A stretch of DNA of 64,000 nt from JBBDWK01 sp040902885 (GTDB taxonomy: Bacteria > Acidobacteriota > Terriglobia > Bryobacterales > Bryobacteraceae), in NCBI GenBank assembly GCA_040902885.1, contig JBBDWK010000065.1, forward strand, positions 1 through 64,000, read 5' to 3'. The position numbers and the translations under genes are program-made. The notes beneath the pieces are model-generated. The model did not search any database, was not told the DNA's origin, and saw only the letters and a program-made list of their open reading frames with translations. Positions 23,907-33,200 of this stretch are shown here, one piece after another (position 1 is the stretch's first letter; every line of letters starts with the position of its first letter).

Positions 23907-24602
23907 ATGGACCCTGTCACGAAGCGCGCCTTCAAAAACTCGCTATTCGAACAGTTCGCCGGCGTCGGAAAGGCGCTTTCCAGCGGACGCCGGCTCGAAC
24001 TCCTTGAACTGTTAGCCCAGGGAGAGCGCACGGTCGAAGAACTCGCAACCCAGGCCGGGTTGTCGGTTGCGAACGCGTCCCAACACCTGCAGGTATTGCG
24101 GTCGGCACGACTCGTCGAAATGCGCAAGGACGGCCTATATGCCCGCTATCGTCTGACCAACGATCGTGTGCTGAAGCTCTGGTTGGCGTTCCGTGACTTC
24201 GGGGAAATGGAGAATGCCGAGATACAGCGTGTCGTGCGCAATTTCTTGAGCGATCGGGAATCGCTGGAGGCCATCACGGTTGAGCAGCTACGCTCACGGT
24301 TGGAGTTGGGCGATGTTGTCCTCCTCGACGTTCGACCGGAAACTGAGTACGCCTCCGGTCACATCCGGGGAGCGCTCTCGGTGCCGATTGCAGATCTGGC
24401 GCGGCGACTCAAATCGCTTCCGAAAAAGAAGGCAATCGTAGCGTACTGCCGCGGACCCTATTGCGTCTTCGCGGATGAAGCCGTGAGGTTGCTCCGGGCC
24501 CACGGGTACAAGGCCCAACGGCTGGAACAAGGATTTCCGGAGTGGAAGATGCTCGGGCTGCCTACCGAAGCGGCTGGCAGTGCCCCAGGAGGTCCGGCAT
24601 GA
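23907..24602 (+). CDS. ArsR-type regulator fused to rhodanese domain
   Basis: A 231-aa regulator. Residues 10-95 are a winged-helix ArsR domain (GRRLELLELLAQGERTVEEL, SVANASQHLQVLRSARLVEM). Residues about 115-222 are a rhodanese domain (VVLLDVRPETEYASGHIRGA) with active-site loop YCRGPYCVF, so the sulfur-carrying Cys is present and a second Cys lies four residues on. Fusions of this kind are thought to sense persulfide or sulfane sulfur. The ATG at 23907 is chosen over TTG at 23895 because the promoter predicts a leaderless start there. Its stop overlaps the next gene's ATG (ATGA), so regulator and enzyme are coupled. Probably an autorepressor of the whole operon to 33.3 kb. Confidence 0.9.
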   Translation: MDPVTKRAFKNSLFEQFAGVGKALSSGRRLELLELLAQGERTVEELATQAGLSVANASQHLQVLRSARLVEMRKDGLYARYRLTNDRVLKLWLAFRDFGEMENAEIQRVVRNFLSDRESLEAITVEQLRSRLELGDVVLLDVRPETEYASGHIRGALSVPIADLARRLKSLPKKKAIVAYCRGPYCVFADEAVRLLRAHGYKAQRLEQGFPEWKMLGLPTEAAGSAPGGPA

Positions 24603-25699
24603 CAGAAGAACTCGACGTCCGAACTCTTCAGGAATGGCTTGCGCAAAAACAGCCGGTGACGGTGCTTGATGTCCGGCCGGTGCACGATCGCGTGCAATGG
24701 TGGATTCCCGGGAGTCGGCACGTGGACGTATACGACTCCCTCAAGGCAGGTGATCCGGGTCCTCTCGAGCAGTTGAGTCTTCCGGAAGGTCAGTCGATTG
24801 TGACGGTCTGCGGCTCCGGACGCATGAGTCTTAAAGCAGCCGAAATCATCAGGAAGCGGGGGATTCCGGCGCTATCGCTTCGCGGCGGAATGAAAGCTTG
24901 GAGCCTGGCCTGGAACACAGCGTCACGGTCGTGCGGCTCCATAGAGATTACGCAAGTCCGGCGCACCGGCAAAGGGTGTCTATCGTATCTGATCTGCGGC
25001 GGAACAGAAGCTGCGGTCATCGATCCTGCGCTCGATCCCGAAGTTTACTTGTCGCTCGCAGAGAACAGAGGTGCGCGTATCCGTTACGTGTTGGACACTC
25101 ATATCCACGCGGACCATCTGTCTCGTGCCCGGCTGCTGGCAAACATGAGCGGCGCCGAGCTGATTCTGTCCAAGAATAACCGGCTCCAGTACCCCTATAA
25201 GCCGGTAGCCGACGGCGAGAAGCTGCCCTTCGCCGCAACCTCGATCGAAGTTCTGTCCACGCCCGGTCACACCGAAGAGAGCGTAACCTATCTCATTGCG
25301 GATGTCGGCGTTTTCTCCGGTGACACGCTGTTTCTCGCTGGGGTTGGCCGGCCCGATCTGCACGCGAACACAAAAGAAGCCGGTGCCCGGGCACGCTTAC
25401 TCTTCAGATCCCTCATAAAACTGACTTCGCTTGACGGGCGACTTCTATTGTGTCCGGGGCACACATCGGAGCCGATCCCCTTTGATGGGGCGCTGCTGAC
25501 AGCATCTCTCGGAGAAATAGCCGATCGTCTGGGTGACTGGTTAGCGTCCGAAGAGGAGTTCGTGAATCGGATCCTCGCGCGAATTCCACCCACACCTCCA
25601 AACTATCTTTCCATCGTGCAATTCAACGAAACCGGAAACTGGCCGGAGTCCGATCTGACTGATCTCGAAGCGGGAGCAAACCGCTGTGCTGTGAGCTAG
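24599..25699 (+). CDS. Rhodanese / MBL-fold hydrolase (persulfide dioxygenase-like)
   Basis: A 366-aa protein with an N-terminal rhodanese domain (VTVLDVRPVHDRVQWWIPGS; loop VCGSGRMS, Cys present) and a C-terminal metallo-beta-lactamase fold domain from about residue 120. The metal ligands are in THIHADHLSRA, STPGHTEESVTYL and FSGDTLFLAGVGRPDL, and HTS in LLCPGHTSEP: the glyoxalase II/ETHE1 pattern. ETHE1-type enzymes oxidise glutathione persulfide to sulfite with a mononuclear iron, and rhodaneses move sulfane sulfur. Start ATG 24599 has AGGAGG at 24587-24592 and overlaps the regulator stop. The usual MBL-rhodanese order is reversed here. Confidence 0.85.
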   Translation: MTEELDVRTLQEWLAQKQPVTVLDVRPVHDRVQWWIPGSRHVDVYDSLKAGDPGPLEQLSLPEGQSIVTVCGSGRMSLKAAEIIRKRGIPALSLRGGMKAWSLAWNTASRSCGSIEITQVRRTGKGCLSYLICGGTEAAVIDPALDPEVYLSLAENRGARIRYVLDTHIHADHLSRARLLANMSGAELILSKNNRLQYPYKPVADGEKLPFAATSIEVLSTPGHTEESVTYLIADVGVFSGDTLFLAGVGRPDLHANTKEAGARARLLFRSLIKLTSLDGRLLLCPGHTSEPIPFDGALLTASLGEIADRLGDWLASEEEFVNRILARIPPTPPNYLSIVQFNETGNWPESDLTDLEAGANRCAVS

Positions 25700-25703
25700 C
25701 GCC

Positions 25704-27002
25704 TTGCCGCCTCGTTCCGAAGTCAGGCTCGGCCTCAAGCAGAACTGGCGGCAGTTCGGCCTGCTGGTGCTCGTAAACGCCTTCGTGGGTGGGATGGTCG
25801 GCCTGGAACGTACGCTTGTCCCGCTGGTTGGCACCGAGGAGTTCGGCATCGGCTCGGAGGTCGTCGTCTTCTCGTTCATCATCGCCTTTGGCCTGGTCAA
25901 GGCGCTCGTCAACTTTGCCTCAGGACTGCTGGCCGACCGCTTCACTCGCAAGGCGGTGTTGGTAGCCGGTTGGGTCGTGGGTTTGCCGGTGCCATTTATC
26001 CTGGCGTACGGACCTTCGTGGGCCTGGATCGTAGGCGCGAATGTGCTGTTGGGTATCAGTCAGGGCCTCGCCTGGTCAATGACAGTCAACATGAAGATCG
26101 ATTTGGCAGGACCTCGAAACCGAGGACTGGCGATGGGCTTAAACGAAGCGGCGGGCTACGGAGCGTTGGGAGTTACCGCTTTCGTAACCGGCTACCTTGC
26201 AGCGCGCTACGGTCTTCGGCCCGAGCCTTTCTATATCGGAATCGCCTATGCCGTGCTGGGTCTTCTACTCTCTGTCTTCCTGGTGCGCGACACTCGGGGG
26301 CACGCCCGGCTCGAGGCGGCGCTCCACTCCGACCAAGCCCCAACGCCCGCACCTTCCATAGCTCGCGTATTTACTGAGACGAGCTGGCGTAACAGGACGC
26401 TTTTCTCGGTGTCTCAGGCCGGGCTGATCAACAACCTGAATGACGGCATGTCCTGGGGCGTATTCCCGCTCCTGTTTGTCGCGAGCGGAGTAAGCCTGGA
26501 GGGAGTCGGAATCATCAAAGCCGTGTATCCGCTGATCTGGGGAGCGGGACAGGTCATTACTGGGCCACTGGCAGACCGAGTCGGGAGAAAGCCGCTGATC
26601 GTCGGGGGCATGATTACGCAGGCGCTCGGTCACCTGGTCATCGGTTTTGGCCTGGCCTCCCCTTTCGCGGCAGGCTTGGCCGGTTCGGCGCTTCTCGGCG
26701 TAGGCACCGCAATGGTCTATCCTGCTTTGCTGGCCGCCGTCGGAGATGCCGCCCATCCTTCGTGGCGGGCAACGTCCGTAGGTGTCTACCGCTTCTGGCG
26801 TGACCTCGGATATGCAGTGGGGGCCCTGATGGCGGGTATTGTGGCCGGGCTGTTGGGACTTGTCTGGTCCGTTCACGTAGCGGGCCTTCTCACCCTCATG
26901 TCGGGAATACTGGCGTGGAGGCTAATGGACGAGACGCTACCGGCGCCTGGCGGGTTAACCGTCGAGCACGCGTGCTGGCGGCCGCGACTTCTCAAAGAGT
27001 AG
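25704..27002 (+). CDS. MFS transporter
   Basis: A 432-aa major facilitator with about 12 hydrophobic helices, such as FGLLVLVNAFVGGMVGLERT, AWSMTVNMKIDLAGPRNRG and IWGAGQVITGPLADRVGRKP. The loop motif ADRFTRK between helices 2 and 3 and ADRVGRK between 8 and 9 are MFS motif A. The start is TTG at 25704, 4 bases after the preceding stop; no better start with a ribosome site is seen nearby. In this operon it sits between a sulfur-handling enzyme and a metal efflux system, so an anion or metal-complex exporter is plausible, but substrate cannot be read from the sequence. Confidence 0.88.
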   Translation: MPPRSEVRLGLKQNWRQFGLLVLVNAFVGGMVGLERTLVPLVGTEEFGIGSEVVVFSFIIAFGLVKALVNFASGLLADRFTRKAVLVAGWVVGLPVPFILAYGPSWAWIVGANVLLGISQGLAWSMTVNMKIDLAGPRNRGLAMGLNEAAGYGALGVTAFVTGYLAARYGLRPEPFYIGIAYAVLGLLLSVFLVRDTRGHARLEAALHSDQAPTPAPSIARVFTETSWRNRTLFSVSQAGLINNLNDGMSWGVFPLLFVASGVSLEGVGIIKAVYPLIWGAGQVITGPLADRVGRKPLIVGGMITQALGHLVIGFGLASPFAAGLAGSALLGVGTAMVYPALLAAVGDAAHPSWRATSVGVYRFWRDLGYAVGALMAGIVAGLLGLVWSVHVAGLLTLMSGILAWRLMDETLPAPGGLTVEHACWRPRLLKE

Positions 27003-27003
27003 A

Positions 27004-27381
27004 ATGGGTTACCTGGTGCGTGGCCTGTTCCATCTCGGAGTAGTAGCGAGCCTGCTGCTTTCCTTCGCCCAGGCTCCCTTCCAGCACGCGCACGCAAGCG
27101 ACCCGCGCCACGAACACGCGCAAGGGTTCACCCACACGCACTGGAAGGATCACTCCGAGGCTGGCCATTCCGCCGAAGTCGACGACCACGATTCCGACGC
27201 GCGGATGATCGATTGGCTTGCGGGAGACGGAACCGCTCCGGCGAAGTTTGTTGCGGCTCTAGCAAAGTCCGCCGGGCAAGTCGTTCTTGCGGTTCACGTC
27301 GTTCGAATTCCTGAACTGACGCCGCACAACCATGATCCTCCATGGCGGCTGATTCCGAATCTCCGCGGCCCACCTGCCTAA
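27004..27381 (+). CDS. Histidine-rich secreted small protein
   Basis: A 125-aa protein with an N-terminal signal or anchor (MGYLVRGLFHLGVVASLLLS), then a histidine/aspartate-rich stretch: HAHASDPRHEHAQGFTHTHW, HSEAGHSAEVDDHDSD. About 11 His fall within residues 25-62, spaced as HxH or HxxH, as in periplasmic metal-binding or metal-sequestering proteins. The start ATG is one base after the MFS stop. It lies immediately upstream of the RND efflux genes, so I infer a periplasmic buffer or metallochaperone for the cation exported. No known family recognised. Confidence 0.7.
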   Translation: MGYLVRGLFHLGVVASLLLSFAQAPFQHAHASDPRHEHAQGFTHTHWKDHSEAGHSAEVDDHDSDARMIDWLAGDGTAPAKFVAALAKSAGQVVLAVHVVRIPELTPHNHDPPWRLIPNLRGPPA

Positions 27382-27457
27382 CCCACCCGTCAGGCGCACT
27401 CTCCGTGTGCGTTCTTCCCCTTTAGATTCGAAAAATTGAGTGAGTTGAGGTGGCGCA

Positions 27458-28675
27458 ATGCTTTTGCCCAATCGCGCCGCCACTCCCGTGCTGTTGATGG
27501 CCGCGCTGGCGGGTGTTTGTACGGCTCAGGAGTGGACGGAAGCTGCCGTTGTTCAGAGATTTCTCGATCAGAGTCCGCAGGCTCGCGAGGCCCGTGCGCG
27601 GGTGGCGATCGCCGAGGCGGAGACACGTGACCGGTCGCTCTACATAAACCCGAGTGTCAACTATAGCCGCGAAGGCGCCGGACGCACGGAGTTCTTCCTG
27701 GCCGAACAGATCCTTCCGGTCACCGGGCGCCTGAGATTGTTGCGCCAAGCGGGTGGCGCTCAGGTTCGCGCTACCGAGGCTGAAGGAGCATTTTCTTTAT
27801 GGCAAGCACGCAGCACGCTGAGGCAAGCGTTCTATCGGGTTCTGGCCGCGCAGTACAGCGAGACCGTCTATGCGGCAGGTCTAAAGGACATCGAGAACGT
27901 CATCCGGGTGCTTGCTGCCAGGGAGCGTGAAGGCGAAGGCTCGAAGTTCGATCGCCTGCGCACCGAGCGCGAGCGAGCGGAGCTGCTAGCCGAGTTGGCG
28001 CTTGTCCGGGCGGCAACCGCGCTGGAACGCGCGCAACTGCTTGCCTTCCTTCCCCCCGGTACGGACATAGTGGCAGTCTCGGGGCAGATCGAAACGCCCC
28101 CGTTGGTCTTGAACGAGAGCGAACTCATGCAGCGCGCCTTGGCGGTTCGTGAGGACTACCGGGCCGAACAGCGCAGGCTCGAACAGTATTGTCTGGAACA
28201 GCGAGCGGCGGAGCGCCTGCGCTATCCCGAGCCCGTTCTATACGCCGGGCTGAAGCGCGCCGATGTCGGGACGCGCATTGCGAACGGACCGGTAGTCGGC
28301 ATCACGGTTCCGCTTCCTCTGTTTAACAAGGGGCAGGCGGAAGTCGCGCGATACTCTGCCGAGCAGGAGCGCTCCTCGGCACGCCTCGCAGTGCTCTCGT
28401 AGTAGATTCGCGCGGCGGTGGAAGGAACGTTGCAGGCGCTGAACGTCCGCCAGCGCGCGCGCGATGAGTACCGCCGCGAGCTGGCGGAGACCGGTCCGGA
28501 GCTGGTCCGGATCGCGACAGTTGCGTATCAAGAAGGCGAAATCGGAATCCTGCAACTGCTGGATGCGTATCGCGTGCAGCGCCAAGCCCGGCTCCGGGTG
28601 TTGGCCATCCAGGCCGCCGTTAAGGACGCGCAGATCGAATTGGAACGAGCCGTGGGAGAGGAGGTTGTGAGATGA
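27458..28675 (+). CDS. CzcC-like outer-membrane channel, two in-frame ambers
   Basis: A TolC-family outer-membrane factor for a heavy-metal RND pump, 405 codons if read through. The N-terminus has a signal peptide (ending GVCTAQ), then paired helical repeats typical of OEPs (SPQAREARARVAIAEAETRD; RYSAEQERSSARLAVLS). At codons 315-316 (28400-28405) two consecutive TAG codons interrupt it. The frame then continues without shift as IRAAVEGTLQALNVRQRARD and ends at the TGA overlapping the next ATG. The downstream 90 codons are good OEP sequence. Either the gene is an inactive allele, stop codons are suppressed, or the assembly is wrong. The start ATG has GAGG upstream (27449). Confidence 0.8.
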
Positions 28676-30201
28676 CGCGGGTTGCTTGCGTGTTGTTCGT
28701 GATTGCCACAGCCGGATGTCAAAAGCCAGACGCTGTGACCAGCTCGGCGGCGGAGCCTGAACCGCATCCCGAAAGTTTCACGAACTGGACCACGAAAACC
28801 GAGTTGTTCATGGAGTATCCGCCGCTGATCGCTGGCCGCACCAGCCGCTTTGCCATTCACCTGACGCGCCTCGACAACTTCAAGCCCGTCACAAAGGGCA
28901 GAGTAGAAGTGCGGCTGATCGGCGAAGGCGGGAATTCCGTCGTGTACGCGTCCGATGGGCCTTCGCGTCCGGGAATCTTCGGCGTCGATGTCAATCCTCC
29001 GAGTACGGGCGACTTCCGTTTGTCGGTGCATTTCACGGGAGAAGGTACAAGCGACGTTCACGACCTTGGGGAGATTACGTCCTCGCCAACCAAAGCGGCG
29101 GCGACTCATGAGCACGGTCCCGGCACCCAGGAGACGATCGCGTTTCTCAAAGAGCAGCAGTGGACACTCGACTTCGGCACGGCGATCGTCGAGGACCGTC
29201 AGCTCAACTCCAACCTCCGCGTGCCTGCGGAAGTGATCGCCCGTTCCGGAGGAGAGGTTGAAGTCACGGTACCCTTCGACGGCCGGCTAGTCGCCTCCAC
29301 TCTGCCCGTGATTGGCGCAAGTGTCAGGCAAGGGCAGGTTCTCGCAAGCATCCTTCCACCGACGAGTTCTCCGGGCGATCTTGCGTCGCTGGAGCTGGCA
29401 AAAAGCGAGGTAAGCCTCTCACTGCAGTTAGCGCGGAAGGACCGCGAGAGGGCTGAGAGACTGGTGAATGCGGGAGCCGCTCCAGCCAAGCGGCTCGACG
29501 AAGCCCAGACCATCGAAGCAACTGCCGAGGCGAGGTTGAAAGCGGCGGAAACTCGCCTCGCCCAATACGAGGCGTCGAGCTCAGCAGAAACCAATCCGCA
29601 AGGCGCGAAGCTGTTCGCGCTACGAGCGCCAATCTCCGGCGTCATTGTCGAAACCCACGCCGCGCCGGGCGCGAACGTCGAAGCCGGGGAAACCCTTTTC
29701 AAGATTGTTGACCTGGACACCATCTACGTGGCGGCGGTTGTTCCCGAAGCAGAACTGCCGCGGACAAGGAATTTGAGCGGCGCGCAACTCGAGGTGCCGG
29801 GCTCAGAGCAGCCGAGACGACTCGGCCGTCTGATCTCTATCGGTCGCGTCGTGGACCCGGCTTCGCGTACCTTTCCAGTCATCTATGCGCTGGACAACCG
29901 CGACCGCCGCGTTGCGATCAATCAAGCGGTCCACGTGCGTCTGCTCACAACAGCCACGGCGGTTGCGCCGGCAGTTCCGGAGTCGGCAATCGTTGACGAC
30001 GGCGGACGTCCAGTAGTCTTCATCCAGGCCGCAGGTGAGACCTTCTTGCGAAGGCCTGTTCAGCTTGGCATCCGAGAGGGCGGTTACGTGCAAGCGCTCG
30101 AAGGAGTTTTTCCCGGCGAGCGAGTCGTTACTCGTGGAGCGCACCTGATCCGTCTGGCGGCCATGTCGAACCAGGTGCCCTCGCACGGGCACGTCCACTA
30201 G
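28672..30201 (+). CDS. RND efflux periplasmic adaptor (CzcB/CusB-like) lipoprotein
   Basis: A 509-aa membrane-fusion protein. It begins with a lipoprotein signal (MTRVACVLFVIATAGC; lipobox TAGC, Cys at residue 16). Residues 35-125 form an extra N-terminal domain, then a barrel-sandwich hybrid (VTVPFDGRLVASTLPVIGAS), a long helical hairpin (ELAKSEVSLSLQLARKDRER to ETRLAQYEASS) and beta-barrel and membrane-proximal domains. It would link the inner membrane pump to the TolC-like channel. An ATGA overlap joins it to the channel gene and 10 bases separate it from the pump gene. A His near the C-terminus (SHGHVH) could bind metal. Confidence 0.9.
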   Translation: MTRVACVLFVIATAGCQKPDAVTSSAAEPEPHPESFTNWTTKTELFMEYPPLIAGRTSRFAIHLTRLDNFKPVTKGRVEVRLIGEGGNSVVYASDGPSRPGIFGVDVNPPSTGDFRLSVHFTGEGTSDVHDLGEITSSPTKAAATHEHGPGTQETIAFLKEQQWTLDFGTAIVEDRQLNSNLRVPAEVIARSGGEVEVTVPFDGRLVASTLPVIGASVRQGQVLASILPPTSSPGDLASLELAKSEVSLSLQLARKDRERAERLVNAGAAPAKRLDEAQTIEATAEARLKAAETRLAQYEASSSAETNPQGAKLFALRAPISGVIVETHAAPGANVEAGETLFKIVDLDTIYVAAVVPEAELPRTRNLSGAQLEVPGSEQPRRLGRLISIGRVVDPASRTFPVIYALDNRDRRVAINQAVHVRLLTTATAVAPAVPESAIVDDGGRPVVFIQAAGETFLRRPVQLGIREGGYVQALEGVFPGERVVTRGAHLIRLAAMSNQVPSHGHVH

Positions 30202-30211
30202 GAGACCCGGG

Positions 30212-33200
30212 ATGCTAGATGCATTGATTCGCTGGTCCTTACATCACCGTGCGGTCGTCCTGTTTCTCGCGGCGGCGCTGCTGATCTGGGGCGGATACTC
30301 GATCCGCGACGTTCCCCTGGATGTGCTTCCCGATTTGACGGCGCCGGCGGTGACGATTCTGGTCGAGGCGCGAGGCATGGCGCCGACGGAAATGGAATCG
30401 CTGGTGACATTCCCGATCGAGTCCGCGATCAACGGTGCCCCAGGAGTGCGGCGCGTGCGTTCGGCGACAGCAGTAGGCGTCGCCGTGATCTGGGTCGAGT
30501 TCGACTGGGGCCAGGATATCCATCGAGCTCGCCAGACCGTGAACGAGAAGCTGTCGCTTGTCTCGGCGTCGCTTCCGCCCAATGTGGATCAGCCGTTCCT
30601 GGCTCCGATTTCCTCGATCATGGGCGAGATTCTTTTCATCACGCTGGAGTCCGACCGGCATTCCGCGATGGAGATCCGCACCGTTGCAGACACCGTGCTG
30701 AGGCGGCGCATTCTCGCGGTACCGGGTGTGGCGCAGGTGGTGCCGACGGGTGGCGATCAGAAACAGTATCAAGTGCTCATCTCGCCGCACCTGCTTCGTG
30801 AGTACTCGGTATCGCTGGACGAAGTCGAGAACGCATTGCGGAAGGGGAGCCAGAACTCTTCCGCAGGTTTCCGAGTCGCGGGCGGACAGGAATACTTGAT
30901 TCAGGGTGTGGGTCGCGCCAGTACGCCGGAGAGCATCGGCCAGATCGCCGTTACATCTCGAGAAGGCCGCCCGGTCTTCGTGCGGGATGTGGCGGAAGTG
31001 AGGATCGGCTCGGCGCTGAAGCGCGGGGAAGGCTCGCACAATGCGAAACCTGCCGTCGTGCTGGGAATCCAAAAGCAGCCGGGCGCGAACACGCTGGAGC
31101 TGACGCAACGGCTAGACGTCACGCTCGACGAAATCCAGAAAGGTCTGCCAGCGGGAATGGCGATCGACAAGCAGGTATTCCGGCAGGCGGATTTCATACA
31201 GCGATCTCTCGAGAATCTGACGGCGGCGCTGCGCGACGGCGCCATCCTTGTCGTGATCGTCGTGGTTGTGTTCCTGATGAACTTCCGGGCGGCGGTCATC
31301 ACGCTCCTGGCGCTCCCGCTTTCGCTGCTGACGGCGGTGATCACGATGAACTGGTTCGGGTTCACCATCAACAGCATGAGTCTAGGGGGGCTGGCGATCG
31401 CGATTGGCGAATTAGTCGACGACGCCATCATCGACGTCGAAAACGTGATGCGCAGGCTTCGTGAGAATGCGCTCAAGCCGGACGGCGAGCGGGTGCCGGC
31501 ACTCAAAGTGGTCTACCTGGCCAGCACCGAGATCCGCGGGTCCGTGGTCTTCGCGACCCTTATCGTCGTGCTGGTGTTTCTCCCTCTGTTCGCGCTCGAC
31601 AGCGTTGAGGGCCGACTGCTGGCGCCGCTCGGATTCGCCTACATCGTCAGCCTCACCGCGTCGCTCGTCGTTGCCCTGACAATCACGCCCGCGCTCTGTT
31701 CCTATCTGTTACCGAACGCTCGATCCGTCCTTCGCGGGCACGAGCCGTGGCTGGTCCGCCAGCTCAAACAGAGGTTCCAACCCTCGCTCCGCTGGTCGTT
31801 GAAGCACCCGCGAATCGTCGTACTGTCCTCGGTGCTGCTGCTGATTGCCGCCGGAATCGCGCTCTCTCGCACCGGCCGTGCGTTCCTGCCGGAATTCAAC
31901 GAGGGCACTCTGACTGTGAGCGCGGTGACGCTGCCGGGCACAAGCCTCGCCGACTCCGATGGTCTCGGCCGCGGATTGGAGCGCATCCTTCTGAGTGTGC
32001 CCGAGGTGGTGTCGACGGCACGGCGCACGGGGCGGGCGGAACTCGACGAGCATGTGCAAGGCGTGGAGTCCGCCGAGGTCGATGTGGCGCTGCAAATGCG
32101 GGAGAGGCCGAAGGAGGAAGTGCTCGCCGAGATTCGCGATCGGGTGACATTGCTTCCCGGCATGAACGTGACCATCGGTCAGCCGATCTCGCACCGCATC
32201 GACCACATGCTCTCCGGCACCCGAGCCAACATTGCCGTCAAGGTCTTCGGCGACGACCTCGCGATGCTGCGTTCGCTCGCACGGCAGGTCGAAGCCGCGA
32301 TGAGGGATATCGAGGGTGTAGTCGATCTGTCCATGGAGCAGCAAACCGACATCCCGACAGTGCGTATTCAAGTGCGTCCCGAGGACGCCGCTCGGTACGG
32401 CTTGCAGCCCGGCGAGGTGACCACGATGATTCAAACGGCCTTTGTCGGCATCGAAGTGAACCGCGTGCTGGAGGGGCAGATCAGTTTCCCGATGGTCGTC
32501 CGCTACCCCGAAACGGACATGGACGATTTGGGAGTAATCGGCCGTACGCTGATTGACTCGCCGTCGGGAGCTAAAGTGCCGCTGGATGCTGTCGCCGACA
32601 TTCACGAGGACCGCGGCCCCAACTTCATCAGCCGGGAAAGTGTCCAGCGGAAGATCGTCGTGCAGTGCAACGTCGCCGGCCGCGATCTGCGGGGAGTCGT
32701 GAACGAGATTCGAGCTGCGGTCGGGGAAAAGGTAACCATGCCGCAAGGCTACCGGGTGGAGTATGGAGGTCAGTTCGAGAGCGAAGCTGAAGCATCGCGC
32801 CGGTTGTTAGTCTTGGGCGCCGGAGTGATCGTCGGCATTCTGCTGATCCTCGCAACGGCCTTCCACTCGACGCGCGACGCGCTGATCATCATGCTCAACC
32901 TGCCGCTGGCCCTGGTGGGCGGTGTTGCCGGTGTCTACCTGGCGGGGGGAGTGCTCTCCGTGGCCTCGCTGATCGGGTTCATCACGCTATTCGGCATCGC
33001 CACGCGCAACGGGATCATGCTGATCTCACATATCCGGCACTTGAGGGAAGTCGAGGGTGTCACCGACTTGCATGAAGCCGTGATCCGCGGAGCGTCGGAA
33101 CGCCTCGCGCCGATCCTGATGACGGCGCTTGCCGCCGGGCTGGCGCTGATTCCGATCGCAGCGGGCATGGGCAAGCCTGGAAGCGAGATTCAGGCGCCGA

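Noticed and set aside
25541..25951. Minus-strand 136-codon frame
   Set aside because: Antisense over the junction of two recognised genes; Ser/Pro/Arg-rich.
27393..27425. Terminator between the His-rich gene and the outer-membrane gene
   Set aside because: Stem of only five base pairs followed by mixed pyrimidines; too weak to separate the operon.
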